Positions 18,440-27,032 of a stretch of 53,562 bases of DNA are shown piece by piece. Both the position numbers and the translations under genes were made by a program. Every line of letters starts with the position of its first letter. Positions within the stretch are counted from its first letter, which is position 1. This DNA is from Bacillota bacterium (GTDB taxonomy: Bacteria > Bacillota > Bacilli > Alicyclobacillales > SLC66), in the NCBI GenBank assembly GCA_021821085.1, contig JAKACV010000015.1, positions 1 to 53,562 on the forward strand, written 5' to 3'. The notes under the pieces were generated by a model, which saw only the letters and a program-made list of their open reading frames with translations, did no database searches and was not told the origin of the DNA.

Positions 18440-19774
18440 ATGTCAGTGACTTCGAACTGGATGACGGATCGGGTAGAAAATCAGATTCATTTACACATTT
18501 TGCCTACCGAAAAATATAAGATGGTGTCCGTGCTTGCGCAACTCGAATGTTCATTAGAAAGAGATCGCGCGACGAAGATCGCGTTAATTCCCCAAGTTTT
18601 GATGCGTGGGACAGAACATTATCCGGAGCCAACCGCTTTGATCCGAGCTTTTGATGATTTATACGGAGCCGCGATCGGAGCTCGCGTGAATAAACATGGG
18701 GATCGTCAAACGGTTGAATTTACAATGCAAGTTGCACATGAAGGTTACTTGCCTAATGCGGATGGTCTATTTGCTTCTGCGATGAACCTGTTTGCAGAGG
18801 TGATTTTTCAACCTAAAACACAACAGGGTGTATTTCGAAGCGACGATCTTGCAGCAGAAATCACTTTGCATAGACAACGAATTGAGAATGTAGTGAATGA
18901 CAAGATTGCCTATGCCGGGGAGCGTTGTGCACAAGAACTCTGTAAGGATGAACCCTTTGGCATTTCTCGTCTAGGGTATATCGAGGATTTGGCTTTTATT
19001 ACACCGATGTCGTTATATGAAGAATATCAGCAATTGCTTAAGAACTCAGCATTACATATTTACATTGTAGGTGCGGTAGAAGTATCTCAAATCAAAGAAA
19101 TCTGCAGTCATGAATTCGGGCGATTCATTAATTTGGATTTTAACTTAAATCATAGCAAAAAAGCAGTTGAGACAAACACTGCCAGGCATCTCGTAGATCA
19201 AAATGAACGTATTGTGATTGAACAAATGGACGTAGGGCAGGGAAAGCTAAATTTCGGATTGAGAACGAGTAGTTCCTATGATAAGGACGACTATCTTGCC
19301 CTTGTTGTATATAATGGGATTCTTGGAGGATTTCCGCATTCAAAGTTATTTATCAATGTCCGTGAAAAATCGAGTTTGGCCTATTATGCGTCGAGTCGGA
19401 TTGAGGGATTAAAGGGAGTTATTTTTATTCAATCGGGGATTCAAATTAGCAATTTTGAGCGTGCGCAAACGATCATTAAACAACAAGTGGAGGACATGCG
19501 GCGAGGTCAAATCACAGACGATGAACTTAATTTTACGAAAAAGGGACTTGTGAACCAGTATATGCAATCGGATGATCAACCGTTTACAGGTGCTGTATTG
19601 CAGATGTATAGTCGCTTTACTGGGCGCGAACGTTCTGTCGCAGAAATGATTAGGGATGTCCAGCAAGTCACAAAAGAAGATGTTGTTCGAGTTGCACAAG
19701 GGGTGCAAGTGGAGTTGGTCTATTTTCTGCGGGATAAGGAGGAGGTGCCACAGAATGCGAGCGCTCACATATAA
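18440..19774 (+). CDS. M16 peptidase-like protein (YmfF type, inactive)
   Basis: A 444-residue protein of the M16 (insulinase-like) superfamily, resembling Bacillus YmfF. It has the repeated M16 fold, with segments such as LIPQVLMRGTEHYPEPTALI, YNGILGGFPHSKLF and REKSSLAYYASSRIE, but no HxxEH zinc motif, so it is expected to be catalytically inert. It overlaps the next gene, a zinc-containing M16 peptidase, by 20 bp, which points to translational coupling and a heterodimer in which this subunit shapes the chamber. The natural substrate of the Bacillus pair is not established. GGGGGAG lies upstream of the ATG. Confidence 0.85.
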   Translation: MSVTSNWMTDRVENQIHLHILPTEKYKMVSVLAQLECSLERDRATKIALIPQVLMRGTEHYPEPTALIRAFDDLYGAAIGARVNKHGDRQTVEFTMQVAHEGYLPNADGLFASAMNLFAEVIFQPKTQQGVFRSDDLAAEITLHRQRIENVVNDKIAYAGERCAQELCKDEPFGISRLGYIEDLAFITPMSLYEEYQQLLKNSALHIYIVGAVEVSQIKEICSHEFGRFINLDFNLNHSKKAVETNTARHLVDQNERIVIEQMDVGQGKLNFGLRTSSSYDKDDYLALVVYNGILGGFPHSKLFINVREKSSLAYYASSRIEGLKGVIFIQSGIQISNFERAQTIIKQQVEDMRRGQITDDELNFTKKGLVNQYMQSDDQPFTGAVLQMYSRFTGRERSVAEMIRDVQQVTKEDVVRVAQGVQVELVYFLRDKEEVPQNASAHI

Positions 19775-21038
19775 ACGGTTGAATGAGACAGTATATGAAG
19801 AAACGCTTGACAATGGATTGCAAGTATTTATTCTCCCAAAACCAGGATTTCGCCAAACGTATGCAAACTTTACGACGCGATATGGATCAATAGACAGTGA
19901 GTTTACCGTGCCGAATCGTAAAGAACGCATCAAGGTTCCTGATGGGATTGCTCATTTTCTAGAACATAAGATGTTTGAAGAAGAGCAGGGTGATGTGTTT
20001 ATTGAGTTCGCAAAAACGGGAGCATCGGCGAATGCATTCACCACCTTTGACACGACAACCTATTTGTTTTCGAGCACAACGGAGATTGAGAAAAATTTAG
20101 AAATACTCCTTAATTTTGTACAAAATCCATATTTCACAGATGAAAATGTAGAAAAGGAAAAGGGGATTATTGGTCAGGAAATAAAAATGTATGAAGACAA
20201 TCCGAATTGGCAGGTCTATTTTGGCTTGCTTCAGGGATTGTATGGCGAGTTCCCGGTTGCAATTGATATTGCTGGAACAGTGGAATCAATTGCAAAGATT
20301 ACAAAGGAAACGCTGTATGATTGTTATCACACGTTTTATCATCCCTCAAATATGACATTATTTGTTGTTGGTGAAGTAGATCCCGATGCGATTTTGCGAT
20401 TGGTTGCGGCGAATCAAACGACTAAACAATATGAGCTTCAAGCTCCGATTGAACGGTTTTATCCACCTCTCTCGCACGGCATTCAACGTGAGCTTACGGA
20501 ATATCACCTTGATATTAGTCAACCGCGTGTCCTGTTTGGATATCGCGAAAAGATCATTGAACCATCGGCGGTAGACAGACAGAAGCGGGAGGCCGCTGTC
20601 GAAGTATGGATGGATTGTCTCTTTGGTAGAAGTTCAAAGCATTATCAAAAGCTTATTGACGATGGGCTGACAGATCAAGGATTTGGGTCAGAGTATGAGT
20701 TGACATATCTCTATGGTCACTCTATTTTTGGTGGAAATTCAAAACAACCGTTGGAGCTGGTGCGGCAAGTGAAATCTCTACTTGCCCAGTTTGCAGATCA
20801 GGGCATTGATCTAGGAGATTTTGAGCGTTCTAAGAAAAAAGCGATTGGTCGATTTATGTCTCTACTGGATTCGCCACAAGGTATTGCTAATGTATTTACT
20901 TCGCAAAAACTTCGTGGAGTAGATGTTTTAACCTCATTAGACATATTGCAGGATCTTGAAATTTCTGATGTGAACCAAGTATTGCGTGATCATGTAGTGG
21001 GTAATGAGTTGGCAATGTCGATCGTTTGGCCAGAATAG
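19755..21038 (+). CDS. M16 family zinc metallopeptidase (YmfH type)
   Basis: About 427 residues, the catalytic partner of the preceding gene. GIAHFLEHKMFEE holds the inverted zinc motif HxxEH (His67, Glu70, His71 in this numbering) and the distal glutamate is probably in EKEKGIIGQEIKMYEDNP. FGGNSKQPL and the C-terminal half follow M16 proteins. ATG 19755 is chosen because AAGGAGGAGG lies about 10 bases upstream; upstream in-frame codons would run deep into the previous gene. Processing of a secreted or membrane peptide is a fair inference from AlbE/AlbF-like relatives, but not proven. Confidence 0.9.
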   Translation: MRALTYKRLNETVYEETLDNGLQVFILPKPGFRQTYANFTTRYGSIDSEFTVPNRKERIKVPDGIAHFLEHKMFEEEQGDVFIEFAKTGASANAFTTFDTTTYLFSSTTEIEKNLEILLNFVQNPYFTDENVEKEKGIIGQEIKMYEDNPNWQVYFGLLQGLYGEFPVAIDIAGTVESIAKITKETLYDCYHTFYHPSNMTLFVVGEVDPDAILRLVAANQTTKQYELQAPIERFYPPLSHGIQRELTEYHLDISQPRVLFGYREKIIEPSAVDRQKREAAVEVWMDCLFGRSSKHYQKLIDDGLTDQGFGSEYELTYLYGHSIFGGNSKQPLELVRQVKSLLAQFADQGIDLGDFERSKKKAIGRFMSLLDSPQGIANVFTSQKLRGVDVLTSLDILQDLEISDVNQVLRDHVVGNELAMSIVWPE

Positions 21039-21059
21039 TACTGAAATTGGAGGTTCTTC

Positions 21060-21995
21060 GTGATTCAGTTTGAAATTTTACACCAAGATAGCGGGAAAAA
21101 ATTGCATCGCTATATGCGGCAGACATTACCGGGTCTGCCGCTTAGCGGTATTTACAAAATGATTCGGGTTGGACGAATAAAGGTTAATGGGAAAAAGGGC
21201 AAAAACGATACAGTCCTGATGGCCGGTGACCAGTTGGCTATTTATATAGCGGAACAAGAGTATAGCGAATTAGTTCGAGCGAAACCAAAATTCCAAGGAG
21301 TTCAGACAGATATTGATGTGGTTTATGAGGACGAACATATATTGGTAGTTAATAAACCAGTTAATCTTTTAACGCATCCGGATGCAACTGAGCATAAAGA
21401 TACCTTGATTAATCGGGTGTTAGCCTACCTCTATCAGAAAGGAGAAATTAACGATGGTCGCTCATTCTTGCCAGCGACTGTAAATCGCCTGGATCGAAAT
21501 ACTTCCGGAATTGTTTTGATTGGAAAAGACAGCGAAACACTCAGAAAATTATCGGAAGACATCCGTGAGCATCGTATCTACAAAAGATACCTTGCGGTAG
21601 TCTGGGGTAAATTGAGTGGTGAAGGGGAGATTGCTGTACCTCTTTCGCGTGATGGCGGACAAAATAAGACATTTGCACAGAATCACCAGGTCACGGTTGG
21701 AAAATCAGCACTGACTTACTTTCGTGCATTAGGTTCTGCGGCTGGCTTTACCCTAGTTCAAATCAACTTAATTAGTGGTCGTACTCATCAAATTCGCGCA
21801 CATATGAAGGCATTAGGACATCCATTATTGGGAGATTTAAAATATGGCGGGAAAAAAGCATTTTCGGTGGAACACCAGTTATTACATGCTTATGATATAG
21901 AGCTTCCGGATGGGAGAAGTTTTTATGCGCCTCCTTCTCCCGTGTTTTCAGATGTTCTCCACTCTACTGGATTGCGGCGCTATCTGTCACAGTAG
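21060..21995 (+). CDS. RluA family 23S rRNA/tRNA pseudouridine synthase
   Basis: A 311-residue enzyme with an N-terminal S4 RNA-binding domain (LPLSGIYKMIRVGRIKVNGK) and a RluA catalytic domain. The active-site aspartate is in VNRLDRNTSG (Asp145), where many relatives have HRLDxxTSG; SGRTHQIRAHMKALGHPLLGD further on is the family signature. The S4 domain and length suit the RluC/RluD branch, but the exact uridine cannot be assigned. GTG start with GGAGG upstream, 21 bp after the M16 peptidase, probably in the same operon. Confidence 0.9.
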   Translation: MIQFEILHQDSGKKLHRYMRQTLPGLPLSGIYKMIRVGRIKVNGKKGKNDTVLMAGDQLAIYIAEQEYSELVRAKPKFQGVQTDIDVVYEDEHILVVNKPVNLLTHPDATEHKDTLINRVLAYLYQKGEINDGRSFLPATVNRLDRNTSGIVLIGKDSETLRKLSEDIREHRIYKRYLAVVWGKLSGEGEIAVPLSRDGGQNKTFAQNHQVTVGKSALTYFRALGSAAGFTLVQINLISGRTHQIRAHMKALGHPLLGDLKYGGKKAFSVEHQLLHAYDIELPDGRSFYAPPSPVFSDVLHSTGLRRYLSQ

Positions 21996-22004
21996 TTATC
22001 TCAT

Positions 22005-22760
22005 TTAATGCTGGTGTAATAGATCAGTAATTACGATGCTTGCCAAAATGAGGCCTGCGACTGAAGGAACAAACGCCAAACTTCCTGGCGGATTAGCTGC
22101 TTTGCTTGAAAGGGGGATCTCCTTGTCTTCTTTTGCAGGAATAAGTGAGAGTTTAATTTCTTCATGTGTGTTCGCCGGTGTTTCTAGAGAACAGACTACT
22201 TTTAGACCTTGATCCATCCCGCGCTTACGTAATTCACGACGCATAACGCGAGCAATAGGGTCGACAGACGTTTCACTGATATCCATTACGCGAAACTGTG
22301 ATGGATCTGTCTTATTGGCGGCACCCATACTTGAAGCAATGGGAATAGCACGTGCTTTGCAGAGTTCAACAAGATGGATCTTTGCGCTCAGGGTATCGAT
22401 TGCATCTGCCACATAGTCAAACTGTATAGTGAAAATATCGTGTTCAGTATCTTTTAAAAAAAACATCTGTTTTTTATCTACTTGACAATCGGGATTGATA
22501 TCGGCAATTCGTTCAGCCATTACATCTACTTTGGGTCGGCCAATCGTACTTGTCAAAGCGGGAATTTGGCGGTTAATATTTGTAATGTCGACCACGTCCT
22601 TGTCAATGAGCACGAGGTGCCCAACTCCAGAACGTGCCAATGCTTCGGCTGTATAAGATCCTACGCCGCCTAGACCGAAAACGGCGACTGTCGAGTTTTG
22701 CAATCTATGTAGTCCATTGGTTCCGATGACTAATTCTGTGCGTGAGAAACGATGTGGCAA
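22005..22760 (-). CDS. tcdA: tRNA threonylcarbamoyladenosine dehydratase
   Basis: About 251 residues of the ThiF/E1-like superfamily. It contains the ATP-binding GLGGVGSYTAEALARSGVG, the conserved DxDxVDxTNxNRQ-like segment (DKDVVDITNINRQ) and GAANKTDPSQFRVMDI, which together are typical of TcdA/YgdL (Bacillus YrvM, about 254 residues). The enzyme cyclises the t6A base at position 37 of tRNAs using ATP. The TTG at 22760 is chosen: GAAGGAGAG lies 5-6 bases upstream and the resulting length matches the family. An in-frame ATG 29 codons upstream is a less likely start. Confidence 0.9.
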   Translation of the reverse strand: MPHRFSRTELVIGTNGLHRLQNSTVAVFGLGGVGSYTAEALARSGVGHLVLIDKDVVDITNINRQIPALTSTIGRPKVDVMAERIADINPDCQVDKKQMFFLKDTEHDIFTIQFDYVADAIDTLSAKIHLVELCKARAIPIASSMGAANKTDPSQFRVMDISETSVDPIARVMRRELRKRGMDQGLKVVCSLETPANTHEEIKLSLIPAKEDKEIPLSSKAANPPGSLAFVPSVAGLILASIVITDLLHQH

Positions 22761-22883
22761 AGTCAGCTCTCCTTCAGATGGGTATGGTGCAATCTTCTTT
22801 ATTGTACTATACCAGTTTGTCCATGTTAGAGGAGAAGTAGCAGACAACTTTGTAGAGTGAGACGCAATTTATGGGGTGAATAT

Positions 22884-23657
22884 ATGTCAAATGAATTATT
22901 TGATGTGCATGGCAAACGGGTTCTTGTGACAGGTGCATCAAGAGGGATTGGTTATGCACTCGCCGAAGGATTTGCTGTAGCAGGGGCACAAGTCGTTTTA
23001 GCGGCCCGCAATCAGATTGATTTAAATCGAGCCCAAGAACAACTTGAGGCATCTACAGGACAAGTGGCATCTACTGAAATACTGGATGTGCGCAATCAGG
23101 GTTCGATGGATCAATGCGTTGCTAATGTGGTTCGGGCATTAGGCGGAATTGATATTCTCGTGAATAATGCGGGATTGAATGTACGAGTACCGGCTCTGGA
23201 TGTTACAGAACAGGACTGGGATACCGTCGTTGATACAGATTTAAAGGGAGCCTTTTTTATGGCGCAAAAAGTTGGACGAGTTATGGTCAAAAGTGGGAAA
23301 GGTAGTATTGTTAATATATCGTCAATAGGTGGACATGTAGCGCTTCGGACTGGAGTTGCGTATGCAGCAGCGAAGGCGGGCGTACTACACATGACAAGAG
23401 TGCTTGCGGTAGAATGGGCGGTCAAGGGTGTTCGCGTGAATGCGATCGGACCATGGTATTTTCGCACGCCGTTGACTGAAAAATTACTGGATAATCCGGA
23501 ATATTTACATGATATCCTGATTCGTACACCAATGGGGCGAGTTGGCGAGGTTCAAGAACTCATCGGACCTGTACTTTTTCTGGCCTCAGAAGCGGCAAGT
23601 TATGTAACAGGCCAAGCCCTGTTTGTAGATGGAGGAATGGGCGTGTATGGGTTTTGA
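22884..23657 (+). CDS. Short-chain dehydrogenase/reductase
   Basis: A 257-residue classical SDR. TGASRGIG (residues 16-23) is the NAD(P) glycine motif, NNAG stabilises the fold, and the catalytic Ser and Tyr-x3-Lys are in NISSIGG and VAYAAAKAG. The C-terminal GQALFVDGGM is also standard. Similarity of the overall pattern is greatest to gluconate 5-dehydrogenase/KduD-like members, but the substrate is unknown. ATG 22884 with TGGGGTGAA upstream. It ends 10 bp before the start of murT, so the two may be co-transcribed. Confidence 0.85.
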   Translation: MSNELFDVHGKRVLVTGASRGIGYALAEGFAVAGAQVVLAARNQIDLNRAQEQLEASTGQVASTEILDVRNQGSMDQCVANVVRALGGIDILVNNAGLNVRVPALDVTEQDWDTVVDTDLKGAFFMAQKVGRVMVKSGKGSIVNISSIGGHVALRTGVAYAAAKAGVLHMTRVLAVEWAVKGVRVNAIGPWYFRTPLTEKLLDNPEYLHDILIRTPMGRVGEVQELIGPVLFLASEAASYVTGQALFVDGGMGVYGF

Positions 23658-23667
23658 GGTGACAAGT

Positions 23668-25023
23668 GTGTTGAAACAGTGGAGATCTTTATTTGCTTTA
23701 TGGGTGGGGCGAAGTGTCGGCCGCATTTTACGCCTGATTGGTAGACGCGGCACGAGTTTGCCTGGATTTCTTGCGACTCGATTAAGTCCTGATTTGTTAT
23801 TTCATTTACTCTCCCAACTACAGACATGCATTATTGTGACGGGGACAAATGGGAAAACAACCACAAATGCTCTATTGTATAGTATTCTTTCTAGTTCAGA
23901 GAGTCCGTGGATTACAAATAAAGATGGCGCTAATTTGGTGCAAGGCCTATTGGCTGCGCTCTTGCCACATGTTACTTCAGGTGGGAAGTTGCAGATTCAA
24001 AAAGCGGTGTTAGAGGTTGATGAAGCGACCTTGCCGCGCATTGTCGATCACTTTCATCCAACGATGATTATCGTAACAAATGTAGTTCGCGACCAACTTG
24101 ATCGTTATGGTGAAGTTGATCATGCGCTTGCTATGTTACGAAGAGGAATTTCGTATCCAGGCATACAATTGATCGTAAACGCGGACGATCCATTAGCGGC
24201 ATCGCTTGGGATTGGTCGTGAATTGACGTACTTTTATGGCATGGATGAGTGTCCGATTGATCGTCAAGAGAGGAATGAGGTGAAGGATGGGGCATTCTGT
24301 CTGTTGTGCGGTCGAGAGATCGAATATACGCGTACGATTTATGGTCAATTTGGACACTATGCATGCCCTAGTGGTGACTTCATTCGTCCTGTTCCTGAGT
24401 ATGCGGGAATATTGGAGAAGGGGATTCCGGAACTCACTGTGGTGAGACGAAAAAGCGGCGTAGAGGCAGAACGATTTCGTGTGAAAGCTCCTGTGCTTGG
24501 TCTATACAATTATTATAATCTGTTGGCAGCCGTTACAGTGGCGCAGATTTTGGGAGTTTCACCGTACAAAATTGAGAATGCGTTAACGAATTACGAAGCT
24601 CCGCTAGGACGCATGCAAGTATACTCTGGACGCACAAAAAGAATCTTAGCTTTAATCAAAAATCCTACTGGGGCGAATAGTATCTTGCGTACCATTGAAA
24701 CGGATGAACTGGTAAAGATCATTTGTTTTGCAATCAATGACGGGGATGCGGACGGGCGAGACGTTTCATGGTTATGGGATATTGATATTGAAAGTTTTCT
24801 TGATCAAGCAAATTGTACTCAGTATTATTGCGCAGGTCATCGTGCACTCGATATGGCTTTGCGATTGGCTTATGCGGGTGTGGAGCGAGAACGAATTGTC
24901 GTTTTAGATACATTATCAGATATTGTAACAGTTACAGATGAAGGGCAAGCGCCTGTTTACATCTTGTCAACCTATACTGCCCTCTATCCACTGGGTATTC
25001 ATTTACGGGAGGCGACTCAATGA
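23668..25023 (+). CDS. murT: Lipid II isoglutaminyl synthase subunit MurT
   Basis: About 451 residues of the Mur ligase superfamily. After a short N-terminal segment it has the ATP loop TGTNGKTTTNALLY, the central domain, a cysteine-containing insertion (CLLCGREIEY ... HYACPSG) and the MurT C-terminal DUF1727 domain. With GatD it amidates the alpha-carboxyl of D-glutamate in lipid II. The insertion keeps only three of the usual four zinc-ribbon cysteines (CPSG instead of CPxC). GTG 23668 lies 6 bases after GAGGTG. Its stop overlaps the gatD start (ATGA), so the subunits are translationally coupled. Confidence 0.93.
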   Translation: MLKQWRSLFALWVGRSVGRILRLIGRRGTSLPGFLATRLSPDLLFHLLSQLQTCIIVTGTNGKTTTNALLYSILSSSESPWITNKDGANLVQGLLAALLPHVTSGGKLQIQKAVLEVDEATLPRIVDHFHPTMIIVTNVVRDQLDRYGEVDHALAMLRRGISYPGIQLIVNADDPLAASLGIGRELTYFYGMDECPIDRQERNEVKDGAFCLLCGREIEYTRTIYGQFGHYACPSGDFIRPVPEYAGILEKGIPELTVVRRKSGVEAERFRVKAPVLGLYNYYNLLAAVTVAQILGVSPYKIENALTNYEAPLGRMQVYSGRTKRILALIKNPTGANSILRTIETDELVKIICFAINDGDADGRDVSWLWDIDIESFLDQANCTQYYCAGHRALDMALRLAYAGVERERIVVLDTLSDIVTVTDEGQAPVYILSTYTALYPLGIHLREATQ

Positions 25024-25781
25024 GTGATCTCGTCATTCGTGTAGGGCATTTATTTCCGGAATTACTGAATCTTTACGCTGATCAAGGGAATATCGCTGTG
25101 TTAAGGAGGCGTGCGGAGGCTCGTGGAATCGAACTTCAGGTCAAGTCTATTAAACTTGGTATGGAGTTGAAAGTAGAGGACTATGATTTTTTGCTACTTG
25201 GTGGTGGGTCAGATCGCGAACAAGGAATTGTGGGTAGAGCATTAACTCCGTATCGAAGTGATTTGCAGACGGCGATTGAAGAAAACATGCCGATCCTAGC
25301 TGTTTGTGGTGGGTATCAATTGCTTGGTGAATATTATGAATTGGTAAGTGGTGAACGCATTCCTGGATTACATCTCCTTGAGATGGTTACAAAGCCAGGG
25401 AAAGGACGTTTGATTGGGAATATCGCAGTTGACTGGTTAGAACAAAACCGCGAATTCAGAAAAGAAACGATCGTCGGATTCGAAAATCATATCGGCCGAA
25501 CCTATCATGACTATCCACCACTAGGACAAATATTAGAGGGATATGGAAATAATGGCGATGATCGATATGAAGGAGTTCAGTATAAGGCGTTGATTGGAAC
25601 TTATATTCATGGTCCACTTCTACCTAAGAACCCTCACGTAGCGGATCAGCTACTACGTCATGCACTGAGTTATCGAGGACATTTTGATTCGTTGCACGCT
25701 CTTAATGATTCACTGGAGTGGCAAGCACACTGTGCCGTGTTAACTCAACTTGGAGTGAAACGGGAAAAAGAGAGATCTTAA
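25020..25781 (+). CDS. gatD: Lipid II isoglutaminyl synthase glutaminase subunit GatD
   Basis: A 253-residue class I glutamine amidotransferase-like protein that hydrolyses glutamine and passes ammonia to MurT. The nucleophile is Cys96 in LAVCGGYQLLG and the histidine partner is His197 in TYIHGPLLPKNP; GGGSDREQ near residue 62 is typical of the CobB/CobQ-like branch to which GatD belongs. The four-base overlap with murT supports the pairing. A remnant of a GAF-domain gene begins immediately after its stop. Confidence 0.93.
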   Translation: MSDLVIRVGHLFPELLNLYADQGNIAVLRRRAEARGIELQVKSIKLGMELKVEDYDFLLLGGGSDREQGIVGRALTPYRSDLQTAIEENMPILAVCGGYQLLGEYYELVSGERIPGLHLLEMVTKPGKGRLIGNIAVDWLEQNREFRKETIVGFENHIGRTYHDYPPLGQILEGYGNNGDDRYEGVQYKALIGTYIHGPLLPKNPHVADQLLRHALSYRGHFDSLHALNDSLEWQAHCAVLTQLGVKREKERS

Positions 25782-25789
25782 TTGGATAT

Positions 25790-25942
25790 AGACCAAAAAT
25801 CGTCATACCTATTCGCGCGAGCGATGGCCGTCTTATTGGGGTCCTGGATGTCGATTGCACAACGACAGGGAGATTCACGAAAATAGATTGCTTGGAGTTA
25901 GAAGAAGTAGTGAGGATTCTTAGCGCGGAGACAGATTTTTAA
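25790..25942 (+). pseudogene. Remnant of GAF-type free Met-(R)-sulfoxide reductase
   Basis: About 50 codons directly after gatD read as the C-terminal end of a GAF domain: KIVIPIRASDGRLIGVLDVD, then TTTGRFTKIDCLELEEVVRI. This closely resembles the last third of fRMsr (YebR-type) enzymes. The N-terminal two thirds, including the catalytic cysteines, are absent and no start codon with a Shine-Dalgarno sequence precedes the segment; upstream in-frame codons lie inside gatD. The simplest reading is an internal deletion that brought the tail next to gatD. Confidence 0.7.
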
Positions 25943-25949
25943 ATGATAC

Positions 25950-25997
25950 AATGGATCAAGCCCCTCTCATCGTCTGAGATTTGAGGCTGGATCCATT
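25950..25997. terminator. Hairpin between convergent genes
   Basis: AATGGATCAAGCC (25950-25962) pairs with GGCTGGATCCATT (25985-25997), one mismatch, with a second small stem TCTCA/TGAGA inside. No long T-run follows. It sits between the gatD/GAF remnant and the convergent MBL gene. Confidence 0.55.
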
Positions 25998-26014
25998 AAA
26001 TCTCTATCATATAT

Positions 26015-26959
26015 TTATGCTTTTAATTTGTTTTTACGTTCCGCATAATACAATAAACCTTTGGCATCAAGTTCCAAATCCACGCCAAGATCCTGGATAT
26101 CTAGAGATTCCGGATGCCCAAGATTTGTTAAAATACGGCGAATCTCCTCTTCGAGTCCAGATTGAATTTCCTCCCACGTGATTCCTGCGTAGTATAGGTT
26201 TTCAACCATCATTGCAAAACGTTTAGCACCTCGGAGTGTTCCTTCTAGTGCTTCTTCTGTTTTGGATGGACCAAAATGCGTATGAAAGACGGTTTTTGCA
26301 TGGAGTACTCGAAGCTTTGCTACGGTGGAGATTACAGCGTCTGGATCAAAATCGGATGGGCTTGTAGATGGCAAGATAAATTCAAACGGCCATCCTGTGT
26401 AGCGATGTACATATCGAATACCAAGAGCATCTCCAGCAAAAACACTTTCTAACAGCGGATCATACATGCTGAAGTGATGTTTAGCGTGTCCTGGCGTATC
26501 ATAAAAAGTCACGATGCGATCACCGAAGTCCAGTGTTTCGCCATCTTGCATAATGAGCACTTGGCGCTCAGGGACTGGCAAGACTTCTCCAAAAAACTTC
26601 TCTAATTGCTCTCCATAGACAGTTCGTGCACCTGCCATCAACTTTGTAGGATCTATCATATGACGAGCACCACGTGGATGAACGACAAATGTAGTGTGAG
26701 GAGCAATTTGTGCCAACATGCCGGCGCCACCTGCGTGATCAAGGTGGACGTGCGTCAGCACGACGTAATCTAGATCTTGCGATTCTAGGTTTAATTCGTG
26801 TAGTGCTCGAAGGATATAGGGGTGACATGGTGCTGAGCCTGTATCAATCAGCACATTTTTTCGACCTCGATACAGGTATGCCGAGGATCTTCCTGGTTGC
26901 CCCTGTTCAAATAAATCAAACATATAGAGTCCGTCATTCACTTTTGTTGTATAATTCAT
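26015..26959 (-). CDS. MBL-fold metallo-hydrolase
   Basis: A 314-residue metallo-beta-lactamase-fold protein. THVHLDHAGG (HxHxDH) supplies most zinc ligands, DTPGHAKHHFSM the next histidine, SVFAGDALG the bridging aspartate, and FHTHFGPSK the last histidine. A roughly 80-residue C-terminal extension is helical. This layout is seen in a group of MBL proteins of unknown substrate in Firmicutes. The best Shine-Dalgarno sequence (AAAGGAGG) is 31 bases before the ATG rather than next to it, and no other in-frame start lies between them. Confidence 0.85.
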   Translation of the reverse strand: MNYTTKVNDGLYMFDLFEQGQPGRSSAYLYRGRKNVLIDTGSAPCHPYILRALHELNLESQDLDYVVLTHVHLDHAGGAGMLAQIAPHTTFVVHPRGARHMIDPTKLMAGARTVYGEQLEKFFGEVLPVPERQVLIMQDGETLDFGDRIVTFYDTPGHAKHHFSMYDPLLESVFAGDALGIRYVHRYTGWPFEFILPSTSPSDFDPDAVISTVAKLRVLHAKTVFHTHFGPSKTEEALEGTLRGAKRFAMMVENLYYAGITWEEIQSGLEEEIRRILTNLGHPESLDIQDLGVDLELDAKGLLYYAERKNKLKA

Positions 26960-27032
26960 GTCGTTGTGGAATCTGTAAAAGATCCACTTACCTCCTTTCG
27001 CATCGATCGTTATCTAGCGTTAGATTCACCCT

